The notes under the pieces are model-generated. The model was not told the origin of the DNA. It searched no databases and worked only from the letters and a program-made list of their open reading frames with translations. From Limnephilus marmoratus (lineage: Eukaryota; Arthropoda; Insecta; Trichoptera; Limnephilidae), in contig OU862913.1 of assembly GCA_917880885.1 (NCBI GenBank), positions 27,227,286 to 27,291,285 on the forward strand: 64,000 bases of DNA. Reading direction: 5' to 3'. A program made the translations under genes and the position numbers. This document shows positions 1 through 10,593 of the stretch, one piece after another. Within the stretch, counting starts at the first letter, position 1. Each line of letters begins with the position of its first letter.

Positions 1-135
1 CTTTCCGGTTTATAAAAATGGTCTAATTTTTCGGATTGAAATTTTAAAAAAATCGCCAGGGTTTCAAAAATACGATTAAAAAAATACAGAATGTCTTAGA
101 ATATTTGCCTTAACCGGATTTAAAAAAAAAATATG
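1..135. repeat. Direct repeat R1, copy 1
   Basis: Begins CTTTCCGGTTTATAAAAATG and matches 2508-2640 at about 90% by eye (GTTTCAAAAATACGATTAAA is shared exactly). The pair brackets about 2.4 kb. No coding content and no terminal motif identifies the family. Confidence 0.75.
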
Positions 136-309
136 TTTGCGGTTAGAATCAATCTTCAACCGGTGACAATGGAAAGATGGATATATACGGATAGGTAGAT
201 AAGACGGGAGGGATACATGGGTGTAGGTACAAATATGCCAGAACGTGATGCAAAAGGCCTATTTTAAAAAATCAAACAAAAACCGAATGTTACAAATAGA
301 TAAAAAATA

Positions 310-520
310 AACTAAATATGACGCACCACAGCATCTAAAATTCGGGATCAGGTCGCTAACACTAACACTCCTTATGTGGGGGGCGACAAGGTTTAAATTC
401 CCATTTCGAAACGGCGCCGGTTTATTTTTTTCAAGAAAAAACATCACCGAAAAGCGTGTTATTTTATTTTATGAAATAAAGACATAAATATTTCAATGTT
501 TTACTATCAGATTATACAAT
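310..520. repeat. Interspersed repeat R2, copy 1
   Basis: Shares a diverged block with 36420-36620 (AACACTCCTTATGTGG or AGATGGCGA, then AAGGTTTAAA, CATAAATATTT). It lies directly left of the 32-bp minisatellite, as the 36-kb copy lies left of a single minisatellite-like unit. Family unknown. Confidence 0.55.
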
Positions 521-526
521 AAAACC

Positions 527-846
527 ACCATTACTTAGCAGTGCATCACTAACTAATACCATTACTTAGCAGTGCATCACCTTCACTCACACCATTACTT
601 AGCAGTGCATCACCTTCACTCACACCTTAACTTAACAGTGCATCACTAACTAATACCATTACTTAGCAGTGCATCACCTTCACTCACACCATTACTTAGC
701 AGTGCATCACCTTCACTCACACCTTAACTTAACAGTGCATCACTAACTAATACCATTACTTAGCAGTGCATCACCTTAACTTACACCATTACTTAGTAGT
801 GCATCACCTTCCCTCACGCCATTACTTAGCAGTGCCATTACTTACA
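527..846. repeat. Minisatellite, 31-33 bp unit with higher-order pattern
   Basis: About ten units of ACCATTACTTAGCAGTGCAT + CACCTTCACTCAC or CACTAACTAAT. Two 33-bp units followed by one 31-bp unit repeat as a roughly 97-bp higher-order block before the array decays rightwards. The array runs straight into a SINE-A copy. Confidence 0.93.
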
Positions 847-1202
847 ATTTGGGAGGCGGGAATAGGTACCGCCGCCCCGGGAACCTTTATTGGATAACCA
901 ACACCTCTGCCATAGGTCACCCCAAGTGGTTCACTACGTTTGGTGATTTAGCAGGGGTGCCCGGGTTCATGGGGTGAAGTTTGTCTAGGTCTTGGAGGCG
1001 GATGACCAAGACACACTAAATCCCAGATTCCTACCCACCCCTTTCCGGGTGGGTAGGAATAGGTTAGGTTAACCCGTTTCCTTCCCAGAACTCTCTTCTC
1101 CTTCCTTTCCTTAAAAAAACCCTCCACACAGCATCCCCAAATAGGCCAAAGGCCCTGAGCGAAATTATTTTCCTCAGGGCCTCGTGTGTGGAGTTCATGC
1201 AT
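846..1202 (+). mobile_element. SINE-A copy
   Basis: Starts at AATTTGGGAGGCGGG, carries GGTACCGCCGCCCCGGGAAC and ends with the stem-loop GGCCCTGAG...CTCAGGGCC. The middle third is deleted compared with 35303-35774. A local inverted repeat (CTACCCACCCC/GGGTGGGTAGG) sits at 1030-1060. Confidence 0.88.
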
Positions 1203-2507
1203 CACCTCCTCTCACACCTGTGATGGATACCTTGTGGCCTTCGCATTTCTTATATTAAAAAGATGGAAAATGGGAGTGTGAAAATAGCCTTTTAACAAAT
1301 ATATATTGTCTAATTGAAATTAAGCTTAAAAAGATTAACAAACCTCCGACTGCTGTCTGCCTATCTCTGTAGAATTCCAGGAAGAAAGGCGGACTCCTCC
1401 TACTATTCGATAGTCCGCCACACGGACCTGGTGGCTGTGAGCACGGTCAGAGAAGCAATGAGCGGCTACAAAACAAAGCAAGCGTTTAATGGGCGTGCGT
1501 GAGGATCTAGCACCATCAATTTCTAGGTTTTGGTCTAAGTTTTCGGAAGTCAATTGGTACTACAAATTATTGACTTTCGAAGTCGTGTATTTTTTTTTCT
1601 TCTGTCTCATTCAATAATGTTTCAAAGATAGTCTAATTTTACTTTGCTCATACGGAAGTACATAAAGAATCGTTCCTCATCAGATTCTTATTCCTCTACC
1701 TACCAGATTAGTGAGCTCTAAACTCTAGTAAATAAAGGTTTAATTAATTTTCCTACATATGAAAATATTAATTTAAAAATAATAGTATTAATAAGTCGTT
1801 CTCAAATTCAGTTTCAGAATCACGGCACAATACATGACAAAGCTACGAATAGGCCACTCGCATGGATTTCATAACGACTTGGAAAAATCATGTGGATAGA
1901 TCTTTTTACTAAGATTACGAAAATGTTAGTAATTTTTTTTTAAATGTACAGAGTTTTTTTTATATTTAAATAAATCCATTATTTGGGCGCGTGACGTCAC
2001 TTCATGAAAATGTCCCGTCTCCGAAAATGTTCCTATTAATTTTGTAAAATTCCACACTGATTTTTTTTTTTTATATGGCATCACTTTGATTTCAGGTGAA
2101 TTTTTTGATTCGTTCATTAGATTTATTGTTTGTTCTCTGCAAACTTATCATTTGGTTTGACTTTTTGACAGATGTGATGAAGAGAACCCCGTAAATTTTA
2201 GATGTCGGTACGTGTTTTAGAGGTATAATGGTTATGGTGCTGATTTTAACAAAATCAAATTTTATAATATTCTTATTATTATTATAATTTACAAGTATAT
2301 TACATTGGGTTCAGTAATATAGACGTTGAACATTATAATGATTTATGATCAATAAGATGGATCAAGGAAAAAAATATTTATGAGATGTAATACTTTTGGT
2401 TTGCCTCGTTATTCCCCTGTGCCATTCGTGTGGAAAACGTTATTTAAAAAAAAAAGATTTTCGGCTATGTAATTATCTTTTTTTCGCACCTATTAAATTA
2501 TGTCCCG
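1203..2507. other. Unassigned AT-rich stretch
   Basis: No convincing exon, RNA gene or complete element is visible on either strand; short reading frames here lack codon structure or known motifs. Confidence 0.5.
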
Positions 2508-2640
2508 TCTTTCCGGTTTATAAAAAAATGGTCTGATTTTTCGGATTGAAATTTTCAAAAAATCCCCAGGGTTTCAAAAATACGATTAAAAAAAATACAG
2601 GATGTCTTAGAATATTTGTCTAAACCTGTAAAAAAAAATT
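2508..2640. repeat. Direct repeat R1, copy 2
   Basis: Second copy of the block at 1-135, in the same orientation, beginning CTTTCCGGTTTATAAAAAAA and ending in an A-rich run. Confidence 0.75.
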
Positions 2641-2730
2641 TAAAAAATGTGATGCAAGTGGCTTATTGCGTCTAATGAAACTGAAATACCTACATAAACA
2701 TAACCTAAAAAATAAAAATCAATCAACTGC

Positions 2731-2968
2731 CTCGATCGAGACAGATATCGGGTGAGATCTCTTGTCAGATTTGTTTGATTTTCTAAGGCTGTGAAATGAA
2801 TAAATAATAATGCATACTTGCATGAATCCATGTTTAAAACGACATCAACTAAAATACGTGATAGCTCACAGCTGAAATTATGACATAAAAAAATTAAATA
2901 ACAGCCAAAAAAATCACACAATTCTGACAGGAGATCTCGCCCGAGATGTATCCCGATCTCACAAGAGA
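2731..2968. mobile_element. Fold-back element (MITE-like)
   Basis: Arms of about 45 bp are imperfect inverted copies: GGTGAGATCTCTTGTCAGAT on the left against GGCGAGATCTCCTGTCAGAA on the minus strand of the right, continuing into a T-rich part. No target duplication was settled. Confidence 0.65.
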
Positions 2969-2990
2969 TAGAGAATACCTCGGCTGGTAA

Positions 2991-3152
2991 GGGAACGTAC
3001 CCATACTACGTGACCTGTTCGGGGGGGGGGGAGGTCTTCAAAATACCACGCTTGGAACAAATATGAGCGGCGGGTTGCTTAGGTTTTTGGTCACCGGGGG
3101 GGGGGGGCTAAAAATTGCAAAAAAATTGGTCACGTAGTATGGGTACGTTTCC
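2991..3152. mobile_element. PIF/Harbinger-like MITE, TAA target
   Basis: Terminal inverted repeats of about 25 bp (GGGAACGTACCCATACTACG / GGAAACGTACCCATACTACG on the minus strand), flanked by TAA at 2988-2990 and 3153-3155. It contains two runs of ten or more G. Three-base TAA duplications are typical of PIF/Harbinger. Confidence 0.85.
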
Positions 3153-5004
3153 TAAGGTATTATTGCATACATTGCGTGTGTGGTCTAGTGTGGTATGTAC
3201 CCAGGCCCGGACGACACTGGGCACTCCCACACCCGTATTCAGAGTCGATCCTTAAGAGCTATGCCGGTCATTTAAAAATATAGTCGATAGGTATTGTAAT
3301 GAATGTCTTCTGTTCCACTCCGCGCTCCCCTCAGGGGAACTGAGCGAAAGGGACAACTGCATATCGGGCCGAAAATACCTAAATAAAACCGTCAAAATCG
3401 ATGTTTTGTATTCCCCATTTTTCTTCTCCAAAACTGGACTGATTTTAATATTTTTTCACTAACTGTATTAGAAGAAAATATTCTATGTCGGTATGTTTTG
3501 ATTTTTTAAAAAATACATTGTTTAGTTTGTATACTGAACGTCTTTTGACGGTGTTTAAATTAGGCAATATTATTCATTTTTGGAAGGTCCTAACTTCTAT
3601 AAGAAGTAAATTATCAAAAAAAGCAAAACGTACCGACACGCTAGTGGTCAATATCTATATTATGCAAAAAAAATGTTGCTCTAGGGTCAAAATCCAGAGA
3701 GATAAACGGGGAATACGTTTGTATGGAAAATGCGCCGCTGATATTTCCTTTTAAAGTTGTCAAAGTAAAGGCTCGACCTTAATTTAGTAAAGGAAAGAAT
3801 CGTCCTTACCTTTAACGCTTCTATACAGAGTCCATACTTTGAACTTTCTTTACTAAGGTAGAGACCTAATTAAATGTCTACGCCGAAAGAATGTTGTTAC
3901 GTCATCCGAAACTTGTCGGTGTCCTGCTTTTTTTTGAAACAACAACGCCCCGTTCTGGGCCAATCTGTGTATTTTTCTATGTTGGTATCTATGGATTTAA
4001 TTCAAACGTCTGTCGGTTTGGTTTATTTACGCATCGGGTCAAAAGTCTCCATCAGTTCTTTCTAGTTTATTTATGGTTCCTTCTTTACTATCTCCTTCGA
4101 CTTTCAACAATGAATTCGCGGATTGTGATTACGCCGAGCGAAAAGCAACGTTTGTTAGACTTATAAACAAATATTATTATTATTAAGTACGCCGTATTAT
4201 TTATTAAAGCGTAATATGGAATGCATCACTGTTATCTTTCCTAACCGACATTGTTCTTTAAATTGGCTGCCACCGAGGTTACTAGAAAATGCGCCTTAAA
4301 ACTATTTTCCACGAAACTCGGGTTATCACTAAAGAATTCACAGGTTTCTTAAAAAAAAAACAAACTAAAAATTAATTTTAGAAAGAGCAATTGATTTTAT
4401 AGCGATTGATTTTGAGAATATATTTCAGGCACGCCTTAACAGAAACACTTTTCAAAAAATCGTGTGTTATGAGCGGCGAAGTCCAAAAACTTGTTAACCA
4501 TTTCCATGATAATATCCATCTCCATTGTTTTGCGTCTTCGACAGCAACAATCCGGAACAAATTACTGACTTTAAAAGGCAAAGACGTACCCCTTTTACCA
4601 ACCTTAAGGTTGGACAGTTCAAATCCAAAGGATGCTAGAGTGGCATCCTAAGGGATGCGCAGTTCCGTAGAAATTTTCGTAGAGACATCTCTGAATACAA
4701 ATATTTTAGAAATCTTAAGGAAGGAGCTTCCTTATTAAGTGACGTCACACCGACCTTAGACGTGTCTCTGAAAATAAAACTATACATTTTAAAGGAAAGG
4801 AAGACTTCTTGAACTAAAGGATCGACTGTGAATACGGGTGCCAGAGTCGTCGTCCCTCCTAGGGGGTGGGGCGACTCTGTGACTTCAACGCTGTGTCTTC
4901 AATATATACCATCTTTCAAAAACGGGTCACCCTGCCCAGACGCCCAGACGTTGTGATTCTAAGCCAGGGCCTTGGTTAAAGGAAGTATCTGCCTCAGAAC
5001 TCAC
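3153..5004. other. Unassigned stretch
   Basis: No exon or complete element is recognised. A short inverted repeat pairs 3770-3802 with 3844-3866 (TTTACTAA...), and AACCTTAAGGTT at 4600 is a small palindrome. Confidence 0.45.
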
Positions 5005-5202
5005 CGCTTATGACCAGATTATTCCGCACCAAGCTGCCGCCGCATGCCTGCTCGAATTGGTTGTTTTTTACCCGGTGGAAGATGGCCACGTGCCAGGGGA
5101 ACTGCTTTGCTTTCACTCCTCCTAGTCCCTCCCGCACGAGGGGCGTTGAAGCAATCGCTTCCAATCCGCACTCTGGAAATATAAAGTCATTATCATCATC
5201 CA
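5005..5202 (-). CDS. Second serine-protease gene: N-terminal exon of a protease domain (single exon seen)
   Basis: Minus-strand exon, acceptor GTTGTGCCTACAG and donor GTGAGT, both phase 1 (198 nt). It encodes VDDDNDFIFPECGLEAIAST, then a Gly-Gly pair, AKQFPWHVAIFHRVKNNQ and ACGGSLVRNNLVIS, i.e. the FPW.VA strand and the CGGSLV Cys42 strand, ending just before the expected A-H-C. Unlike the 41-63 kb protein these positions look catalytic-type. The style (FPWHVAIF, VIS) recalls gd-like or modular serine proteases, but that is a guess. The following AHC exon is not found in 1-5000, so the gene either continues beyond the left edge or is broken. It cannot belong to the 41-63 kb gene, which already ends with a stop and lies 5' on the same strand. 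Confidence 0.7.
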
Positions 5203-5284
5203 CTGTAGGCACAACCTCGGTGTAACTCTAAGGCCCTTCGCTCATGGAAAAATCAAAACCAAACTAAAAGTGATTGTCTTCTTA

Positions 5285-5403
5285 GAAGGAAGACGGCCAC
5301 TTGCTAGGGGAACTGATTTTATTTCACTTCTCCTAGCCCCCTCATCACGAGGGGGCTAGGAGGAGTGCAAATGAGTGCAACCGCTTCCATCATCCACTGT
5401 AGG
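5285..5403 (-). pseudogene. Decayed tandem copy of the 5005-5202 exon
   Basis: Roughly 200 bp from the exon and in the same orientation. It shares the acceptor context CATCATCCACTGTAGGC and the stretch around GGGGAACTG...TTTCACT.CTCCTAG.CCC. Translated in the exon frame it has two stops (TAA and TAG) where the parent reads Lys and Trp. It contains a perfect 14-bp hairpin arm (CTCCTAGCCCCCTC, five-base loop). A tandem exon duplication that died. Confidence 0.65.
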
Positions 5404-5439
5404 CCTAACTTTTGGCATAGCATTTTGTATTGTCTTACA

Positions 5440-6878
5440 CCCCATCAAGGGGGTGGACTAGACACATGACTGTGGATCAACTGAGGAGATGACTCCCAAT
5501 GCAGCCGCCGCATAACCCGCCCGCGCCTCCCCCGTCGCCATGAGCGGGCCTGAAGACCGACCGTAGTGAACCGGCGCCTTTCCGCTCTGCCTTTGGTGCC
5601 CCTATGCTCACTTTTTTTTTTCTAGGGTCTTCGGTTCTCTTTCCTCCTTTTTTTTATTAAGTTAAAAGAAACATAATATTTCGCTTTCTTAACTTAAATA
5701 CAGAGCTTATATAGTACAGTAGTAAGAAGTAATATTTTTAATTTTGTTCCAACATTTTGAGTTTAAATAGTTTTTTTTTTAAATGTTTTTATATTATTTT
5801 CCGTTTTTAGGTTATCTGGAAGGAGATTATATATATGAACTCCCTCGTGACCAATACTTCTCTTGCCACTTTCAGTCTTGACAGTATTTGTGTACAATTT
5901 ATTGTGTTGTCTAGTATAATGTTCGTGTACTTGTGATGTTTTTATAAATGTTGTGTTTGTTTGTATAAGTCCATTTTGTATTTTGTAGATTAAAAGACAT
6001 ATGTTATATTCGTACAATGTTCTTATTTTCAAAAGGTTCATATCCTGGTATAGTTTTTTTGTGGGAGTGTCTGGGTTATAGTTGAAGAGTTTTTTTAATA
6101 ACTTTGTTATGTATTATTTGTAAGTCGTTTAAGTACGTAATGTATGTGTTTCCCCATGTTTCTATTAAATAATTTAGGTGGGACTGGATTAAGCTAAAGT
6201 ATAAGCCCCTCTTTACCTCTGTTGGTAGAAGATGAGCAATTCTACCAAATACACCAATTAATGGGATGATTTTTGTTTTCAGTTTTTCTACGTGTTGTTT
6301 AAATGTTAAATGTTTATCAATATATAAGCCCAGGTATTTTTCGCTATCTAGGATATGTAGGTCTCTTTGTTCTATTTGTAATGGTTTATGCGATGGTATT
6401 ATTCTTTTAGGTGAGCTTAACATCATGTAACCGGTTTTATTAATATTTATTGTTTATATATTTTTTATTAGTCAATCGTTTAGTACATTAAAATCCTTAA
6501 TCTAAACACTCTCTTTGAGGGCCTACCGGGAAACCGGCTTAGGGGCGTGGATGCCGAGTCTCGCTTGACTACTTATATTAAGTCATAATTTCTCATCATA
6601 ATATGTTATCATATGATTCTATGAACTCTTCTTCCTTTGTATCCATAAACTTTTTTTCAGTTACATCTAGTGGCGGAGATGAGACGTGATACTGTGAAAT
6701 AAATAACTAACAATATGTACGCACTCGCATACTGCCTGCCAACAAAGTATACCCGGATATTGGAGGCCTATACTCATTTTAATAAAAAGTATCTTACGTG
6801 TACACTGTACGGTGAAGGAAGAAATCATCTATTTCCTTAGAAAGCCATGGAAAAGTGGTGAGCAACCTCCAATGTTGG
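5440..6878 (-). mobile_element. Element C copy, split by a LINE fragment
   Basis: Diverged copy of the family at 10594-11633. It shares CGCCCGCGCCTCCCC near 5520, CGGCTTAGGGGCG near 6536, and the CGCATACTG...GGACATTGGGGG-like part near 6725, ending in AACCTCC near 6876. Positions about 5640-6480 are occupied by an inserted LINE fragment. Confidence 0.55.
5750..6470 (-). mobile_element. LINE fragment: RT thumb and C-terminus
   Basis: Minus-strand frames read SEKYLGLYIDKHLTFKQHVE, then HLNYLIETWG, and after a frame change YNLLPDNLKTENNIKTFKKK. These are the post-catalytic YLG.IID..L.F..H, L.Y....W and YN.LP...K blocks of APE-type non-LTR retrotransposons (jockey-like). The 5' part with the catalytic YADD is absent. 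Confidence 0.85.
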
Positions 6879-6976
6879 CCTAACTTTTACCATGGAGTAA
6901 CTCTAAGGCCCTTTGCACAAGGAGAAACCAATCACCCATCAGAAGTGCTCTTTCACCGGCGCCATACTGAGAGTTA

Positions 6977-7292
6977 CTTTTTTTACATTAGCTTCACACT
7001 AGAGGCCCTATAGAAAATGTTTATCCTCAAGGCCTACGTCATCTTTGGGGATGCTGTGTGAAGGGTCATTTGAGGAAAGGATTCAGTTAAAATTCTGGGA
7101 AGGAAAAGGGTATGAGGGGTGGGTAGGAATCTGGAGTCAATATCTCCAGGAGTGACTGATATACCCTTCTACTGCGGTCCAAGGCGATGTTCAGAGAGAG
7201 TCCTGCTGAAGAGGCCAAAAGGCCGTTTCCCTCAAACAGTAACTCCCGATGCAGCCTGCCACGCAGTTGGTGGGCACATGTCTCTACCGCCA
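6977..7292 (-). mobile_element. SINE-A copy (5' truncated)
   Basis: Starts on the left with the T-run plus TACATTAG, followed by the stem-loop region, GGGGATGCTGTGTG and GAGGGGTGGGTAGGAATCTG. It stops at the GCCAAGAC segment, so the family head is missing. It abuts a LINE fragment at 7296. Confidence 0.85.
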
Positions 7293-7295
7293 AGA

Positions 7296-7531
7296 CTCGG
7301 AATCAATGCGATAAAACAATGGCTTGGCAAAAATCTACTAACACTAAATATTGCAAAAACTAAATACATAAGATTCAGCTCAATTGTGAAAGAACAACCT
7401 AGTTCTTACATCATACATACATGATAAAAACACATAAGCCTATCTGTAATTCAGATAATATTGATTCTAACTGCAACTGTGAAGCTTTGGAACGTGTGGA
7501 AAACATCAAATATCTAGGCGTTATATTAGAC
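7296..7531 (+). mobile_element. LINE fragment (jockey-like), left part
   Basis: Reads IKQWLGKNLLTLNIAKTKYI, then after a frameshift CNCEALERVENIKYLGVILD. These are the post-YADD motifs W...N.L.LN..KT.YI.F and IKYLGVI.D of APE-type LINEs. The frame is cut after LGVILD by a hAT element and resumes at 8525. Confidence 0.85.
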
Positions 7532-8516
7532 CATGGGTCGGCAACCTGCGTCTTGGTGCGGCCCACAAGATTTTCGCCGCAACGCACGCGACGATCGATA
7601 TCATACACAACGGAGTGAAAGGAAGCGAGAAAAGGGAGCGAAGGGATAGTGAAGGGGGAGCGATTTGCAAATCAACGTGACAGGTTTGCAAAGTGATACC
7701 ACACTGAAAATGGTTTTTACAGGAAAAACTTGGTGAATTACTATGGGGGTTACTATTCTAACTACAAGGAGTTAAAATAGTTTGCTAAGCAAATAATTAT
7801 CATGTTTAGTAATTTGTGAGCAAACTTTTTCAATTTTGAATTATCGAGAATACATTTAATGGTTTTCGGATTCACATTTAGATGCAATACTAGGCGACTC
7901 TACTTCAAAAATGCTAATATAAGAAAAGGTGCAAGTCAAATACAACCACAAATATCTCATTGATTTTATTAACTACAATAAATGTAAAAATATACAATAA
8001 GCGTTTTATTTTAAAAACTAAAATATTTGTACACAAATATTGCAGGATTTTTTTACAATAGTTCCACACAGGAGGCCCTGTGGAAAATAATTTCCCTCAG
8101 GGCCTGTGACTTCTTAGGCGATGCCGTGTGTTTTTTTAAGGAAAGGAAGGATAGGAAGTTCTGGGATGGAAAAAGGTATGAGAGGTTGGTAGGAATCTAG
8201 GTGTCAGTGTATACAAGAGTGATGGACGTATGAATCAATCCTTCCAACTGCAGTGCAAGTCGAAAGAGTCCGGCTGGAAAGGTCAAAATGCCTCCTTCTA
8301 CCAGTCTCTCTCGATCCGGCCCACCACGCAGCAGGTGGGCAGACGGATCCGCCGCCAAAACCTGGACATACCTCAATCCACGAACCATGATCCCGGGTAC
8401 CCCTGTTAAGTCATCAAATATCAGATACACTGTAATGACATTCAACCCAAATACGGCCCGCACTAATCCCCACATAAAATATTTGGCCTTTTTACAACAA
8501 AGGTTGCCGACCCATG
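7532..8516. mobile_element. Non-autonomous hAT element inserted in a LINE
   Basis: Perfect 16-bp terminal inverted repeats CATGGGTCGGCAACCT, flanked by TATTAGAC (7524-7531) and TTATAGAC (8517-8524), an imperfect 8-bp duplication. TIR style and duplication length fit hAT. No transposase remains. A SINE-A copy sits inside at 8048-8420. Confidence 0.88.
8048..8420 (-). mobile_element. SINE-A copy nested in hAT element
   Basis: T-run, TACAATAGTTCCACACAGGA, GGCCCTGTGGAAAATAATTT stem-loop, TGGTAGGAATCT, then the CCGGGTACCCCTG...AAGTCATCAAA head part; the extreme 5' end is missing. Confidence 0.88.
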
Positions 8517-8524
8517 TTATAGAC

Positions 8525-8690
8525 CCAATCATCTCTAGTGGAAATATCAAATCGTCAACCTTTCAGTAAGGGTAAGAAAATTTATTTACACATTCCTTGC
8601 ATTAGGAAATATTATTAAATAACAAGACCTACCAAAAATATATTTCGAATTGTGCATTGTGCAACCCTATCTTAAGGGCCCGCAACCCGG
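8525..8690 (+). mobile_element. LINE fragment (jockey-like), right part
   Basis: Continues the LINE of 7296-7531 after the hAT: VNLSVRVRKFIYTFLALGNI, then IYFELCIVQPYL, matching the R.RKF.Y.F..LR.I.....YFALVQ.... block. Two in-frame stops show decay. Confidence 0.75.
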
Positions 8691-8709
8691 ATTTCTACCG
8701 ATTTATTAC

Positions 8710-9178
8710 ATACTAGCTGGTTCCCGGCATGCGTTGCTATGCCATTTAACAAAGAAATTGTTTCTCCCTGCGTGTCCTTTCCCATTCATTCCGTTACCCT
8801 TCCACCTTCCATTCCTCTCCGCCTCCTCCACCTTCCATCTCCCCAGTCCACTTCCCTCTTTACCCCGTCCCGCGAACCCCCCTCCCGAGTTCCCCTCCCC
8901 CCTCCGCAAGCCCCCTCCCCGAGTTCCCTTCCCCCTTTCCCCCTCCCTCCTCCCCCCTGCATTCATTCCCGGTGCATTTGGTTTACAAGCAGCTCGAAAT
9001 AGTGCCAATAGTGCCACCTATTGCAATTTTTTTAATACAAATTTCATAATGCCAGAGCTCACTTATACAAACCTTGTCCTGACAGTAACGAACACAAAAC
9101 AAAAATAATTATCCAATTTGGTGCAGTCGTTCGGAAGTTACGCGCGTACATACATTCCGGCGATTCATTTTTATTTAT
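8710..9178 (+). repeat. Interspersed repeat D, copy 1
   Basis: Begins TTCCCGGCATGCGTTGCTAT, passes through C-rich CCCGCGAACCCCCCTCCC and ends GTTCGGAAGTTACGCGCGTA...CATTCCGGCGATTCATTTTT. A second copy lies at 26862-27180. The ending resembles 3' ends of insect non-LTR elements that finish in short tandem repeats; here it runs into a GATA microsatellite. Confidence 0.7.
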
Positions 9179-9252
9179 ATATAAGATAAGATAAGATAAG
9201 ATAGAAGATAGAAGATAGAAGATAGAAGAAGAAGATAGATAGATAGATAGAT
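9179..9252. repeat. Microsatellite (AAGAT)n/(GATA)n
   Basis: AAGAT, then AGAAGAT, then GATA repeats immediately after repeat D. It probably grew from the tail of that element. Confidence 0.9.
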
Positions 9253-9810
9253 TTCCCTAAAACACGGTAAGTTTTAAAGTTCTTAAAAAAATATATGTTA
9301 TTCTTGAAAATAATATTTAGACTTTGCCCGCGTCGAAACGCAAATTATATAAAATTCCCTCGATAGAAAAAAATCGCAAAGTATACTCCAAAAAATATTA
9401 TTAACACGTTTGTTTCAGTTATTTTACAAGTTATATGTATGTAAAAATTCACAGTGTTTCTTTAAATGCTGTTTAAGATAATGCCCGTGAGATTTTTGCT
9501 CTATTTTAAACGAGTCGTGTTTTATTAAACATTTTCACATCGATTTTGTCGCTGTAAATGTTAGCGCTCTAACATTCGTTATTTCGTATCTCTCCATCTT
9601 CTTCTTTTCGATCCCGGTTGCAGAGCCTTAACGTATGGTCGTATTGGTTGGGGAGCGTCAGGTAGAACAATTTTAGATCCGCTTGTGATGGCCCAGAAAT
9701 CCATAATTAGAGTGATTATGCTTAAACCCTAAAGGTTTTCTAGCGATCACTTCTACAAAAAAAATTATGTAGGTACTTGGTGTTCGTCAAAACTACATAA
9801 AAAGTTTTAT
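9253..9810. other. Unassigned stretch before the copia remnant
   Basis: No gene recognised. It may include decayed copia sequence upstream of the RT, but no frame with known motifs is readable. Confidence 0.4.
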
Positions 9811-10190
9811 TATGTGGGATATGGACATAACACATCTAGACGTGACAACAGCTTTTTTAAATGGACATTTAAAAGAAAATATTTACATGTCAATTACACG
9901 AGATTTTGTAAATAAGCAAATTAGAAAGGCCTTGAAATTAAAAAGAACTTTATTATACAGACTGAAACAGTCTGGTATGAAAAAGTGAAAGATTGTTTTC
10001 TTAACTTTGGTTTTAAAATAAGTAAATTTTAACCATGCTTGTTTACATTTTTTTATGAGGATGTCAAGATTATTGTAGCTGTAGATATATGTTGACGATT
10101 TATTAATTTTTTCGAATAGTTTTGCAGAAACAAAAAAATTTAAAAATGTATTAAGTTCTAATTTTAAATTAAAAGATTTAGGTTCTGTAA

Positions 10191-10352
10191 GGCTACGTCC
10201 GCATAGGCAGGCGGCTTGCTTAGCGCCTAGAGCCTAGATAGGTAGTAGATAGCCGATGGATAGCCGCTTAGCGTGTATCCAGGTAAACCAACGTGTTGGT
10301 TTTTTGCCATTAGGCTCTAGGCGCTAAGCCAGCCACCTGCCTGTGCGTAGCC
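10191..10352. mobile_element. Palindromic MITE inside copia RT
   Basis: Inverted ends GGCTACGTCCGCATAGGCAG / GGCTACGCACAGGCAGGTGG (minus strand) continue through GCTTAGCGCCTAGAGCC. TAA on the left and TTA on the right fit a TWA target as in PIF/Harbinger. It splits the copia motif after KDLGS. Confidence 0.85.
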
Positions 10353-10593
10353 TTAGACGTAACTTAGACATGCGAATTAGTGTAAACAGAGAAGTAGAAG
10401 GAGGAATATATAGAGCAATTATTATTAAGGTTAGATATGTCCAATTGCAAAACTATAGATACATACTATTGAGAGTAAGTTGAACATAGCAAAGGCTGAA
10501 AATTGTGTAGTAAATATTCCATTTCAAAAGCTAATTGGAAGCCTTATGTATTTGGCAGTTTTGACTAGAACAAACTTGTAGTATTCCCTTAGT

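Noticed and set aside
1..2640. LTR pair formed by the R1 direct repeats
   Set aside because: No TG...CA-type ends, primer site or coding region between them; more likely two copies of a dispersed repeat.
4406..4651. 81-codon plus-strand gene at 4.4-4.65 kb
   Set aside because: No recognisable domain and overlaps an equally open minus frame; nothing supports it.
8650..9108. Pro-rich 152-codon protein
   Set aside because: Comes from the C-rich part of interspersed repeat D, which recurs at 26.9 kb without an equivalent frame.
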